This document shows positions 9,163-16,246 of a stretch of 49,211 nucleotides of DNA, one piece after another (position 1 is the stretch's first letter; each line of letters begins with the position of its first letter). The notes beneath the pieces are model-generated. The model did no database searches, was not told where the DNA came from, and saw only the letters and a program-made list of their open reading frames with translations. The translations under genes and the position numbers were made by a program. This DNA is from Acidobacteriota bacterium (lineage in GTDB: Bacteria > Acidobacteriota > Terriglobia > Terriglobales > Acidobacteriaceae): contig JAJXWS010000016.1 in assembly GCA_021781495.1 (NCBI GenBank), forward strand, positions 1 to 49,211, read 5' to 3'.

Positions 9163-9207
9163 GGCCGAAGCAGGACTGCGGGGTGGCAGTCAGGCTTCGG
9201 CCGTTTC
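9163..9207 (+). terminator. Long hairpin, possible terminator or RNA element
   Basis: Outer arms GGCCGAAGC (9163-9171) and GCTTCGGCC (9194-9202) are perfect. Inside, GACTGC (9174-9179) pairs with GCAGTC (9186-9191), with a symmetric AG/AG internal loop and a GGGGTG apical loop. Only GTTTCG follows, so the U-tract is weak. It lies 105 nt after nuoI and 150 nt before the preferred olsB-like start. Confidence 0.55.
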
Positions 9208-9338
9208 GCGTTGCAGGCGCGTCTGGATGCCTTGCCATGCGCGACCGGCGTCGGGCCATGCGGTATTTTGCGCCATGCAAGCGCGCCTATTCGCAGGGAA
9301 TTTGCAGTGGGTTGACGTTCCTTTTACAGCACGGACGG

Positions 9339-9344
9339 GATACT
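9339..9344 (+). promoter_or_regulatory. -10-like element for olsB-like gene
   Basis: GATACT lies 6 nt before the GTG at 9351. A TTGACG box occurs at 9312-9317, but the 21-nt spacing is long for a -35. Confidence 0.4.
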
Positions 9345-9350
9345 ACGCCT

Positions 9351-10250
9351 GTGATCTCCCAGACAGGGCAACAGGTTCCGTTCACGCTGGTAACCCATTC
9401 CGCAACTCTGGCAGAGATGCCGGGTGGCGCCGCTTTGGCGCCTTTTGCGGTTGCGCCGGTTCGCTCCTCGATACATGCAGAAGTTGGCCGCTACCGGTTG
9501 CGGCTGGCGCAGTCTGCCGAAGACCGGGAGGCTGCATGCCGGTTGCGCTTCAAGGTCTTCAATATCGAACTTGGCCAGGGACTTGAGAGCTCGTACGAAT
9601 CCGGCCTGGATGAGGACGAGTTTGACTGGATCTGCGAGCACCTGCTGGTGGAAGACAAGGTGGAGCGTCGCGTGGTGGGCACCTATCGCATGCAGTCCGG
9701 CGATACCGCGCTCCGCCACATGGGGTACTACTCGGAGCAGGAGTTCAATCTTGCGCCGTATCAGCCGCTCAGGCCGGAGGTTCTGGAACTGGGCCGGGCT
9801 TCAATTGACCGGGAGCATCGAACGCCCGAGGTTCTGACCCTGCTGTGGCGCGGCATTGCGCAGTATGCTAATGACATGGGATTGCGCTACCTGATTGGTT
9901 GCTCCTCCTTGAACTCCATGGACCCGGCGGATGGTTGGCAAGTCTATCGTCAGCTTGAGAACTATCGTGTCTCTCCGGAGTTTGAGACGGAACCCACCGC
10001 CGCGTACGCGTGTCCCACCGAGTGTGAGGGCGACGATACGCAGCCATTGTCCGGCCCTGAGGAAGTTGCGCCAACCGAGGCCACCAAGGTTCCCAAGTTG
10101 CTCAAGACATATCTGGCCATTGGAGCGCGCATCTGTGCGCCGCCGGCTTGGGATCGCTCGTTTGGCACAATCGACTTCCTGACATTGCTCGATCTCAAGT
10201 TGTTGTCGCCTTCCGCCCGGAATCGCTTTCTGGCGCCGCTCGGCAGGTGA
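9351..10250 (+). CDS. OlsB-like GNAT N-acyltransferase
   Basis: A 299-residue acyltransferase of the GNAT/hemolysin group that includes OlsB, which transfers a 3-hydroxyacyl chain from acyl-ACP to the amino group of ornithine. Family-like blocks are seen: RLRFKVFNIELGQGL, the acidic FDWICEHLLVED, VVGTYRMQ, a PEVLELGRASIDREHR block, and RYLIGCSSLNSMDP. The preferred start is GTG 9351, because upstream in-frame sequence overlaps a hairpin and lacks similarity to the family; ATG 9418 is also possible. The stop overlaps the next gene's GTG by 4 nt, so translation is coupled to the OlsA-like enzyme. The head-group substrate (ornithine, glycine or other) cannot be read from sequence. Confidence 0.8.
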   Translation: MISQTGQQVPFTLVTHSATLAEMPGGAALAPFAVAPVRSSIHAEVGRYRLRLAQSAEDREAACRLRFKVFNIELGQGLESSYESGLDEDEFDWICEHLLVEDKVERRVVGTYRMQSGDTALRHMGYYSEQEFNLAPYQPLRPEVLELGRASIDREHRTPEVLTLLWRGIAQYANDMGLRYLIGCSSLNSMDPADGWQVYRQLENYRVSPEFETEPTAAYACPTECEGDDTQPLSGPEEVAPTEATKVPKLLKTYLAIGARICAPPAWDRSFGTIDFLTLLDLKLLSPSARNRFLAPLGR

Positions 10251-10996
10251 GGTTACTGCGACTTCGGCGCGCTGTGGCGCTGAGTCTGGCTCTGGCAAAC
10301 TGCCTGATCGACCTGGGACGCATCCGCATGCGAGGGCGCCTCACGGGAGAGCAGCGCGCGCACTGGCTGCATGTGTCGTGCCGGCGTGTGCTGAGCGGGC
10401 TCGGCATCCGGTACTCGGCGGAAGGGCCGCTCCCTGTGCGCGGAGTGGTGGTGGCCAATCATCTCAGCTATCTGGACATACTGATCTTCGGCGCCGCGAT
10501 TCCGTGTTTCTTTGTCTCAAAGATAGAGGTGGCTCGATGGCCGCTTTTCGGCTTTGCCGCGCGGACTGGAGGAACCATCTTCATTGACAGGTCCAGCCGC
10601 GCAAGTGCGCGCATTGTCGCTCGCCAAATTGTCCGGCGCTTTCGCCTTCGCATTCCGGTGCTGTTCTTCCCGGAGGGGACAAGCACCAATGGAGAGGCGG
10701 TCCTGCCCTTTTACTCAGGCCTGTTTGAGTCGGCCGTGCGGGCAGCGGAGCCTGTGACTGCGGCGGCTGTTTGCTACGTTCTGGAGAACGGCAGACCGGA
10801 GCAGGAGCTATGCTGGTTCGGCGATGATGCCTTCCTGCCGCATCTGTGGCGCGCGCTTGGGACGCCCGGATTTCGCGCCTTGATTCGCTTTGGAGAATCG
10901 CAGATCTACGCAGATCGGCGTACCGCTGCAACAACGACCCGGGCGCAGATTGTCGACATGCGCGAATCAATGCGCTGTGCGACAAACATGCGGTGA
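10247..10996 (+). CDS. PlsC/OlsA-like 1-acyl O-acyltransferase
   Basis: A 249-residue lysophospholipid-type acyltransferase. Motif I NHLSYLD (HxxxxD) and motif III FPEGTSTNG are both clear, and FIDRSSRASA forms the middle motif. One hydrophobic segment near the N-terminus (AVALSLALANCLIDL) anchors it to the inner membrane. The start is the GTG at 10247, embedded in the GTGA overlap with the preceding gene, which supports tight coupling. With an OlsB-like partner it would be expected to O-acylate the lyso-aminolipid, giving the final two-chain lipid. A general PlsC role in phosphatidic acid synthesis is the alternative, but context favours OlsA. Confidence 0.8.
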   Translation: MRLLRLRRAVALSLALANCLIDLGRIRMRGRLTGEQRAHWLHVSCRRVLSGLGIRYSAEGPLPVRGVVVANHLSYLDILIFGAAIPCFFVSKIEVARWPLFGFAARTGGTIFIDRSSRASARIVARQIVRRFRLRIPVLFFPEGTSTNGEAVLPFYSGLFESAVRAAEPVTAAAVCYVLENGRPEQELCWFGDDAFLPHLWRALGTPGFRALIRFGESQIYADRRTAATTTRAQIVDMRESMRCATNMR

Positions 10997-11027
10997 AAAC
11001 GCCAACTTGCCAGGCTGTGGAGAGATG

Positions 11028-12086
11028 TCAGGACCTGGCAGTCGCGGGTGGAACGCCAGTGGAATCACGCAGTACGAGACTTGTGGAAACCAGGAACTCG
11101 CGCTGGATCTTCGCCTTGTCCGGTTCCTCTGCCTGCAGGCGCAGCGCCTCAAAGGCCGCCCGCGCCAGATCAGTGCGCGAGAGCCGTATGGTCGTCAGCG
11201 GGGGCAGCGTGAATTCGGCAAAGTCGATATCGTCCAAGCCAATGACGGAGAGATCCTTGGGCACGTTGAGGCCGCGCATGTATGCCGCCCGCAGCACGCC
11301 GATCGCCGTCATGTCGTTGGAGCAGAGAATGGCCGTTGGGCGCTCGGGCAGCTTCTGCAACTGCTCAAAGCCCGCCACGCCGCCTTTGAGCGTGTGATTG
11401 CACTCGATGATCCAATCCTTGTGAATGGGCAGGTTGACTGACTGCATTGCCGACCGGAAATCGTTCTCTCGCGTGATCGCAGAATGCAGTGCGTGTGGCC
11501 CGGCAAGGTACGCAATCTTGCGGTGGCCCAACTCAACGAGGTGATGGATGGCTGCGTGAATCCCGGTGCTGTAGTCCAGCAGGATGGTGCTGGACTTGGG
11601 ATCTTCCAGGCGAAACTCGGCCAGCACGATTGGAATATCGTGGTACGTCAGATGCTCCAGCACGGTCTCTTCTTCGCCGAAGGTAAGCACCGCGACGCCT
11701 TCCACCTTGCGCTCAATCATGCGGCGGACACACGTGGTCAGCACGGCGGGATCGCTGTTGGAAGAGCTGACGAGGATCTCGTATCCGTTGGCCACGGCGA
11801 TCTCCTCAAAGCTCTGGATCAGCTCTGGGAAGAACGGATTGGTAATGTTTTCAACGATGATGCCAAGAATGCGGCTGCGGCCCGAGACCAGGCTCCGCGC
11901 CTGCGTATTCGGAAAGTAGTTCAGCTGCTCGATGGCCTGCCAGACGCGCTTGGACAACCGGTCACTTACCACGGGTGAGCCGTTGATGGTTCTGGAGACG
12001 GTCGCGATGGATACCTTGGCCAATGCGGCTACAGCGCGGATATCGGGCGTCTTGTCGACTGCTTTACGGGTTGCTTTGCGAGCCAC
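11028..12086 (-). CDS. LacI-family transcriptional regulator
   Basis: A 352-residue sugar-type repressor. The N-terminal helix-turn-helix and hinge are clear: DIRAVAALAKVSIATVSRTING, then the hinge-helix region NYFPNTQARSLVSGRS. The periplasmic-binding-like effector domain follows (LGIIVENITNPFFPELIQ; AILCSNDMTAIGVLRAAYMRG; SVIGLDDIDFAEFTLPPLTT). The start is a GTG with AGGA about 9 nt upstream. It has its own promoter-like sequence (12110-12137) rather than reading through from the glycerate kinase gene. Neighbouring glycerate kinase and hydrolase genes on the same strand are plausible targets, but the effector is unknown. Confidence 0.93.
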   Translation of the reverse strand: MARKATRKAVDKTPDIRAVAALAKVSIATVSRTINGSPVVSDRLSKRVWQAIEQLNYFPNTQARSLVSGRSRILGIIVENITNPFFPELIQSFEEIAVANGYEILVSSSNSDPAVLTTCVRRMIERKVEGVAVLTFGEEETVLEHLTYHDIPIVLAEFRLEDPKSSTILLDYSTGIHAAIHHLVELGHRKIAYLAGPHALHSAITRENDFRSAMQSVNLPIHKDWIIECNHTLKGGVAGFEQLQKLPERPTAILCSNDMTAIGVLRAAYMRGLNVPKDLSVIGLDDIDFAEFTLPPLTTIRLSRTDLARAAFEALRLQAEEPDKAKIQREFLVSTSLVLRDSTGVPPATARS

Positions 12087-12109
12087 GAGCGAAATCCTGA
12101 ACTGAAACG

Positions 12110-12137
12110 AGAATAGGCTGAAAAGCTAATGTTACAA
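12110..12137 (-). promoter_or_regulatory. Promoter of the lacI-type gene
   Basis: On the minus strand, TTGTAA (12132-12137) is separated by 16 nt from TATTCT (12110-12115), 24 nt upstream of the GTG start. This is one of the few starts here with a recognisable -35, -10 and Shine-Dalgarno together. Confidence 0.55.
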
Positions 12138-12180
12138 CGTAGGCCCGAATCGCCAACTGCGGAAGCAAATTGCTCAGTGA

Positions 12181-12195
12181 AGAAACTACGTTTCT
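12181..12195. repeat. 15-bp palindrome at the end of the glycerate kinase gene
   Basis: AGAAAC-TAC-GTTTCT is a perfect inverted repeat overlapping the kinase stop codon and 95 nt upstream of the lacI start. It could be a weak terminator hairpin or a regulator binding site. Its centre lacks the CG step of classical LacI operators. Confidence 0.35.
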
Positions 12196-13648
12196 AGCGC
12201 TTGTCTGCGATGAGAAGGCGCAGGTCGCGCAGGTTATGCCCGGTAGGTCCGGTTACCACGGAGTCCCCGAGAGCGGTGAAGAGCGGACAGGCGTTAAAGC
12301 TGCGCAGCGACTCCTCGGGATCGAAGCCAAACGAGCGAGCGCGTGCCATGGTCGTGGGATCGGCGATGGCGCCTGCCGTCTGGGTATTGCCGTCGATACC
12401 ATCTGACCCGGCGCTCAGAACAGTAAGCAATTCCCCCGAATGTTTAGCAAGATCGAAGGCACAGGCCAGTGCAAATTGCTGGTTCCGCCCGCCAGCCCCC
12501 GGTGCGCGGTCCATGGTTACCGTCAGTTCGCCGGCAGAGATCAGGCAGAAACGCGGGTGGTCCCTGCGCATCTCGTGAAAGCGCTCGAGAAGATAGCGCG
12601 CGGCATCGGCGTAATCCCAGTCATCGCAGGAGTTGTCCACTGCCACAAAGTAGCCGGCTTTCTGGGCCAGCGACCGGGCATTTTCCACCAGGTCGTGGCT
12701 CGAAAGCAGTAGCTCGAATACCGAATCGCGGAACGCCTCGTGCTCGCCGGTCATGTTGGCCGCAGCCGTAACGCTGCGCGGCACGGTCGAACCCACGCGC
12801 GTCAGCTTGGGGAGAAAGCCGGGGCGCCAGCCTTTATTGCCCGGCGATTCCGGCAGGTCGGCACGCTCAAAAAAGTTGCGAACGGAGGCGGGCAGCTTGC
12901 TGGCGAGATCGTACTTTGCCAGGATGGCGCGCACGTCATCCACCGTGGACTGGTCGGGCGAGGTGGGCCCAGAGGAGAGAGCGTCGAGTGTGCGAAGGGG
13001 CACGTCCGGCAGGAGGATGGAGACCTTGGTGGCCTCTGGCGCGGCCATGGCCAGCCGCCCACCCTTTACCGCCGAAAAGTGTTTGCGCAAGGTGTTGATC
13101 TCGTTGATTGGCGCACCGGAGGCCAGCAGTGCCTGGTGGAAAGCCATGGTGTCTTCCAGGCTGATCTGCTCATCCAGTGGAAGGTCAAACATGGCGGATC
13201 CGCCGCCGGAGATGAGGAAGAAAACCAGCGTATCCTTCCGGGCCTTCTTCAGCATGGCTAGCGCCGCGCGGGCTGCCGCAAAGGAGTCGTCGTTGGGCAG
13301 GGGATGACCGCCCTCGAAGTAACGAAAGCGCCAGTTGCGCTTCTGAGGCAGGTACTTGGAGCAGCAGATTCCGCGCATACCCGCGCGGCGTTTCATACGG
13401 TCCAGCAGAACATCCACCATGGAGCCGGCTGCTTTGCCCATGGCGATTACGTAGATGCGCTTGTAATCCGCGAGGTTGATGGTCTCCGGTCCGATGCCAT
13501 CGGGCAACAGGCGTTCCAGCGTGTTGCCGCTGAAACGAATGCGGCGGTCGAAGGCCGTTGCGATATCGCAGGCCGCCAGAGCCCCGGTAAAAATCTCAGA
13601 AGCTTCAGCGTGCAGCAGATCGTAAACAGAATCGCTGACTGGGCTCAT
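12194..13648 (-). CDS. Type II glycerate kinase (MOFRL family)
   Basis: A 484-residue kinase of the GckA/TtuD type, which phosphorylates D-glycerate, usually to 2-phosphoglycerate, feeding glyoxylate or hydroxypyruvate carbon into glycolysis. The N-terminal DUF4147 domain shows YVIAMGKAAGSMVDVLLDRM, EGGHPLPNDDSFAAARAAL and FLISGGGSAMFDLP. The C-terminal MOFRL domain shows APGAGGRNQQFALA and LSAGSDGIDGNTQTAGAI. The start is the ATG at 13648, overlapping the stop of the upstream hydrolase as ATGA; this is better than the longer in-frame extension. The two genes are therefore translationally coupled. Regulation by the downstream LacI-type protein is possible but unproven. Confidence 0.92.
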   Translation of the reverse strand: MSPVSDSVYDLLHAEASEIFTGALAACDIATAFDRRIRFSGNTLERLLPDGIGPETINLADYKRIYVIAMGKAAGSMVDVLLDRMKRRAGMRGICCSKYLPQKRNWRFRYFEGGHPLPNDDSFAAARAALAMLKKARKDTLVFFLISGGGSAMFDLPLDEQISLEDTMAFHQALLASGAPINEINTLRKHFSAVKGGRLAMAAPEATKVSILLPDVPLRTLDALSSGPTSPDQSTVDDVRAILAKYDLASKLPASVRNFFERADLPESPGNKGWRPGFLPKLTRVGSTVPRSVTAAANMTGEHEAFRDSVFELLLSSHDLVENARSLAQKAGYFVAVDNSCDDWDYADAARYLLERFHEMRRDHPRFCLISAGELTVTMDRAPGAGGRNQQFALACAFDLAKHSGELLTVLSAGSDGIDGNTQTAGAIADPTTMARARSFGFDPEESLRSFNACPLFTALGDSVVTGPTGHNLRDLRLLIADKR

Positions 13649-14358
13649 GACGTTTGCTCCTTCAGCCAATGGGCGAGCGCAGTCTGCATCGCCTCAAGTT
13701 GACCGGCAAAAAAATGATCGGCGCCCGGCAGCAGCACCAGCCTGCTGGACTCTGCCGCGATGGAAGCAGCCCGGCGCAGGTCATCCGCGGATGCGTACTG
13801 GTCGCTGTCGCCGCTCAGAAATAATTTGGGGATTGTACATCCGGACAGGAAGGCGTAGTGGTACTCCCGGCCCTCAGCCCGCGTGGGCAAACCGAGTGCG
13901 ACGAGTGCGGATACCAGAGGGTGCGTCTCCGCGCGGCTCGCGTGGCAGCAGGCGCGCAGCGCCATCGCCGCGCCAAAGCTGAAGCCTGCCACAATAAGCG
14001 GACGGTTGAATGCGTTTTCAAGCCAGCGCATCGCAGCCAGCACATCTTCGCTTTCTGCCCGTCCATCGTGGCTGCCCTCGCTCAGGCCCGTTCCGCGAAA
14101 GTTGAACCGAAGCACCGGGCAGCCGAAGCCCCACTCCGGGGCGTTCAGGGTCTTCATGGCGTGGTACACCACCTTGTTGTGCATGGTGCCGCCGCCCTTG
14201 GGATGCGGATGACACACCAACGCGGCATATGGCGCGTCGGGCCTGCCCTCGTTCAGAACAGCTTCCAGACGGCCCGCGGGACCGCGCAGTGCAACGCTGC
14301 GCAGTTTGGCATGCCCGGGTTGTTCGCTCGGGAGGGCTGCGGAGAGCATGTTCATCAT
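13645..14358 (-). CDS. Alpha/beta hydrolase
   Basis: A 237-residue serine hydrolase. The start block CHPHPKGGGTMHNKVV and the nucleophile elbow G-F-S127-F-G-A are typical of the cytosolic alpha/beta hydrolases often annotated as dienelactone-like or YcjY-like. RFNFRGTGLSEG precedes the elbow, and LSGDSDQYAS and GADHFF supply the likely catalytic Asp and His. No signal peptide is present. The stop overlaps the glycerate kinase start. Two adjacent ATGs (14358 and 14355) are possible. A -10-like TATAGT lies 7 nt upstream. The substrate is unknown; coupling to glycerate kinase hints at ester or lactone hydrolysis yielding glycerate (inference). Confidence 0.85.
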   Translation of the reverse strand: MMNMLSAALPSEQPGHAKLRSVALRGPAGRLEAVLNEGRPDAPYAALVCHPHPKGGGTMHNKVVYHAMKTLNAPEWGFGCPVLRFNFRGTGLSEGSHDGRAESEDVLAAMRWLENAFNRPLIVAGFSFGAAMALRACCHASRAETHPLVSALVALGLPTRAEGREYHYAFLSGCTIPKLFLSGDSDQYASADDLRRAASIAAESSRLVLLPGADHFFAGQLEAMQTALAHWLKEQTS

Positions 14359-14365
14359 CCTGAAA

Positions 14366-14371
14366 ACTATA
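14366..14371 (-). promoter_or_regulatory. -10 element for alpha/beta hydrolase operon
   Basis: TATAGT on the minus strand ends 7 nt before the ATG at 14358, giving a predicted leader of about one nucleotide. No convincing -35. Confidence 0.45.
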
Positions 14372-14500
14372 TTACGCGCTCACCTGCCATCGGACGGGAA
14401 CGAATCCGGCTGAAGTAAATCGTTCAAGAACGTCAAAAGGCAGCCCCGTTTCGGTGGCAGAAGTTCCATAACTTCAAAATAGCGGCTGAGTTACGTAAGG

Positions 14501-14506
14501 TATTCT
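14501..14506 (+). promoter_or_regulatory. -10 element for M20 peptidase gene
   Basis: TATTCT ends 9 nt before the ATG at 14516, so the transcript would carry at most about 3 nt of leader. No Shine-Dalgarno and no clear -35. It is divergent from the hydrolase promoter 130 nt away. Confidence 0.4.
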
Positions 14507-14515
14507 GGCAGTATC

Positions 14516-15550
14516 ATGTCCGAAATCTCTCCGCTTGATCCGATACAGTTCACCCGGCAGCTTGTCGAAATTGAGTCCACCACCTACCACGAAGGCGCTG
14601 TGGGCGATTTTCTGGCGAATTTTCTGTCTGCTCGTGGCTGGGATGCAGAGAAGACCGCGGTACCGCAGCCGCCGGAGAGCGCGAACGCCGGCCCGCGCTG
14701 GAATGTGTATGCAGGCATCGCGGGGCAGACTCCGGAACTTGTTTTCTCCACGCATATGGACACGGTTCCGCCCTACATCCCCTACAGGGAGGATGCGGAG
14801 TTCCTGTACGGTCGCGGCGTCTCAGATGCCAAGGGAATCATTGCCGCGCAAGTTGCGGCAGCCGAGTCGCTCCGCGCGTCGGGATTGCGCGTCGGGTTGC
14901 TCTTTGTCTCTGGCGAGGAGCGGGATTCCGCTGGCGCCAAGGTGGCCAACCTGAAGCCAAAGGGAAGCCGATACCTGATCAACGGTGAGCCGACCGATAA
15001 TCGCCTGGCCCTGGCCTCAAAGGGTGCTCTGCGCGCGGTGCTCAAGTCTACCGGCAAGATGGCGCACTCGGCGTATCCCGAACTCGGAGACAGCGCGGTT
15101 CACAAGCTGGTGGAAGCACTGGGCAAATTGCTGGCACTGGAGTTGCCCGTGACGGAGGACGTGGGACCGAGCACCTTGAACATCGGCCAGGTGCATGGCG
15201 GATACGCTCCCAACGTGATTGCGGACAAGGCAGAGGCGCAGGTGCTGGTGCGGCTGGTAGGGGACTCGGCCCCCGTGCGCAAAGCCCTGCTGGACGCCAC
15301 CGCGGGCCTGGCAGACGTGGATTTCACGCTTGAGATTCCCTTTGTGCGCTTGCGCGCAGTGGAGGGTTTGCCGACCATGATCGCCAAGTTTACGACGGAC
15401 ATTCCGCAGTTGAGCAACTGGGGCGAACCTCTGCTGCTTGGACCGGGATCCATCCACGTGGCGCACACGCCCTTTGAGAAGCTGGCCAAGAAGGAACTGC
15501 TTGAGGCAGTTGAGTTGTACATCCAGGTGGCAAAGAAGCTGCTGGCCTGA
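14516..15550 (+). CDS. M20 family metallopeptidase / deacylase
   Basis: A 344-residue zinc hydrolase of the ArgE/DapE/carboxypeptidase G2 group. Metal-site motifs are visible: STHMDTVPP (His ligand with Asp), YGRGVSDAKG (bridging Asp), SGEERDSAG (catalytic and ligand Glu pair), and GPGSIHVAHTPFE (C-terminal His ligand). The middle dimerisation domain starts around KGALRAVLKSTGKMAHSAYP. The substrate could be acetylornithine, acetyl-citrulline, succinyl-diaminopimelate, acetyl-lysine or a peptide. Sequence alone does not decide, and no arg, dap or lys gene is adjacent. The start lacks a Shine-Dalgarno. Confidence 0.88.
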   Translation: MSEISPLDPIQFTRQLVEIESTTYHEGAVGDFLANFLSARGWDAEKTAVPQPPESANAGPRWNVYAGIAGQTPELVFSTHMDTVPPYIPYREDAEFLYGRGVSDAKGIIAAQVAAAESLRASGLRVGLLFVSGEERDSAGAKVANLKPKGSRYLINGEPTDNRLALASKGALRAVLKSTGKMAHSAYPELGDSAVHKLVEALGKLLALELPVTEDVGPSTLNIGQVHGGYAPNVIADKAEAQVLVRLVGDSAPVRKALLDATAGLADVDFTLEIPFVRLRAVEGLPTMIAKFTTDIPQLSNWGEPLLLGPGSIHVAHTPFEKLAKKELLEAVELYIQVAKKLLA

Positions 15551-15606
15551 GGTCGGCGATATCCACCGTGTACTAAATACACAGTTCGAAGCGAAGGAGA
15601 AACAGC

Positions 15607-16161
15607 ATGAGTGCATCCATCTATGACATCCCCGTTCGCAAGATCAGCGGCGAAGAGGCATCGCTTGCAGAGTTCAAAGGCAAAGTTCTGCTGGTGGTAA
15701 ATGTGGCTTCCAAGTGCGGCCTGACGCCGCAGTATGAGGGGCTGGAGAATCTGTACGAACGATTCCGTGGTCAGGGGCTGGCGATTACCGGCTTTCCGGC
15801 CAATGACTTCAAGAGCCAGGAGCCGGGCACAGACGAGGAGATCCAGACCTTTTGCACCTCGAATTATGGCGTCAAGTTTCCCATGTACAGTAAGATCACC
15901 GTGGTCGGCGCGGAGAAGCATCCCCTGTATGCCACGCTGATTGCGGCACAGCCCAAGGCTGTGAGCGTGGCAGAGGTACCGTTTGCGCAAAAGCTGCGCG
16001 GGTACGGCATCGAGCCTAACCAGGAGCCGGAGATTCTGTGGAACTTTGAGAAGTTTCTGGTAAGCCGTTCCGGCGAGGTGGTGCAGCGCTTTGCTCCGGA
16101 CACCGCGCCCGACGCGCCGGAGCTTGTCGCAGCCATCCAGGCTGAGCTGGCCAAAGCATAA
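15607..16161 (+). CDS. Glutathione peroxidase family thiol peroxidase
   Basis: A 184-residue peroxidase of the GPx/BtuE family, reducing hydroperoxides, in bacteria generally with thioredoxin as donor. Catalytic C37 sits in NVASKCGLTPQY, Gln of the active site is in the following helix region, and the WNFEKFLV segment supplies the active-site Trp and Asn. FPANDF and the extra Cys in TFCTSNYG fit Cys-type bacterial enzymes. The Shine-Dalgarno AAGGAG at 15593-15598 is well placed for ATG 15607. A terminator follows. Context with the thioredoxin-domain protein downstream is suggestive but not an operon. Confidence 0.93.
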   Translation: MSASIYDIPVRKISGEEASLAEFKGKVLLVVNVASKCGLTPQYEGLENLYERFRGQGLAITGFPANDFKSQEPGTDEEIQTFCTSNYGVKFPMYSKITVVGAEKHPLYATLIAAQPKAVSVAEVPFAQKLRGYGIEPNQEPEILWNFEKFLVSRSGEVVQRFAPDTAPDAPELVAAIQAELAKA

Positions 16162-16197
16162 GAGCCGCTGCTCTCGCACAGATTGCGAATTTGCATG

Positions 16198-16229
16198 GAG
16201 CCCGGAGCGCTGGCCGCTTCGGGCTCTTT
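16198..16229 (+). terminator. Terminator after glutathione peroxidase gene
   Basis: Stem GAGCCCGGAGCG (16198-16209) pairs with CGCTTCGGGCTC (16215-16226) with one G-U pair and a 5-nt loop, then TTT. The next gene's -10 element begins 6 nt later, so terminator and promoter are packed back to back. Confidence 0.75.
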
Positions 16230-16234
16230 CCATG

Positions 16235-16240
16235 TATGCT
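16235..16240 (+). promoter_or_regulatory. -10 element for DUF255 gene, leaderless-type start
   Basis: TATGCT, preceded by TG, ends exactly 6 nt before the ATG at 16247. This also argues for 16247 rather than the in-frame ATG at 16232. Confidence 0.45.
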
Positions 16241-16246
16241 CAGCCC

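Larger units (their letters stand above)
9059..9350. other. Intergenic region with long hairpin (292 nt)
   Basis: The stretch between nuoI and the olsB-like gene is open in one frame from an ATG at 9156, but the encoded residues look non-conserved and the stretch contains the near-perfect hairpin at 9163-9202. I therefore treat it as non-coding. It may hold nuoI termination signals and upstream control for the acyltransferase pair. Confidence 0.5.

Noticed and set aside
9156-9350. N-terminal extension of the olsB-like gene from ATG 9156
   Set aside because: The stretch contains a near-perfect hairpin and encodes no recognisable part of the family.
11028-14358. A three-gene operon hydrolase-glycerate kinase-lacI
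   Set aside because: The first two genes are coupled, but lacI has its own promoter-like sequence in the 107-nt gap, so a single unit is not supported.
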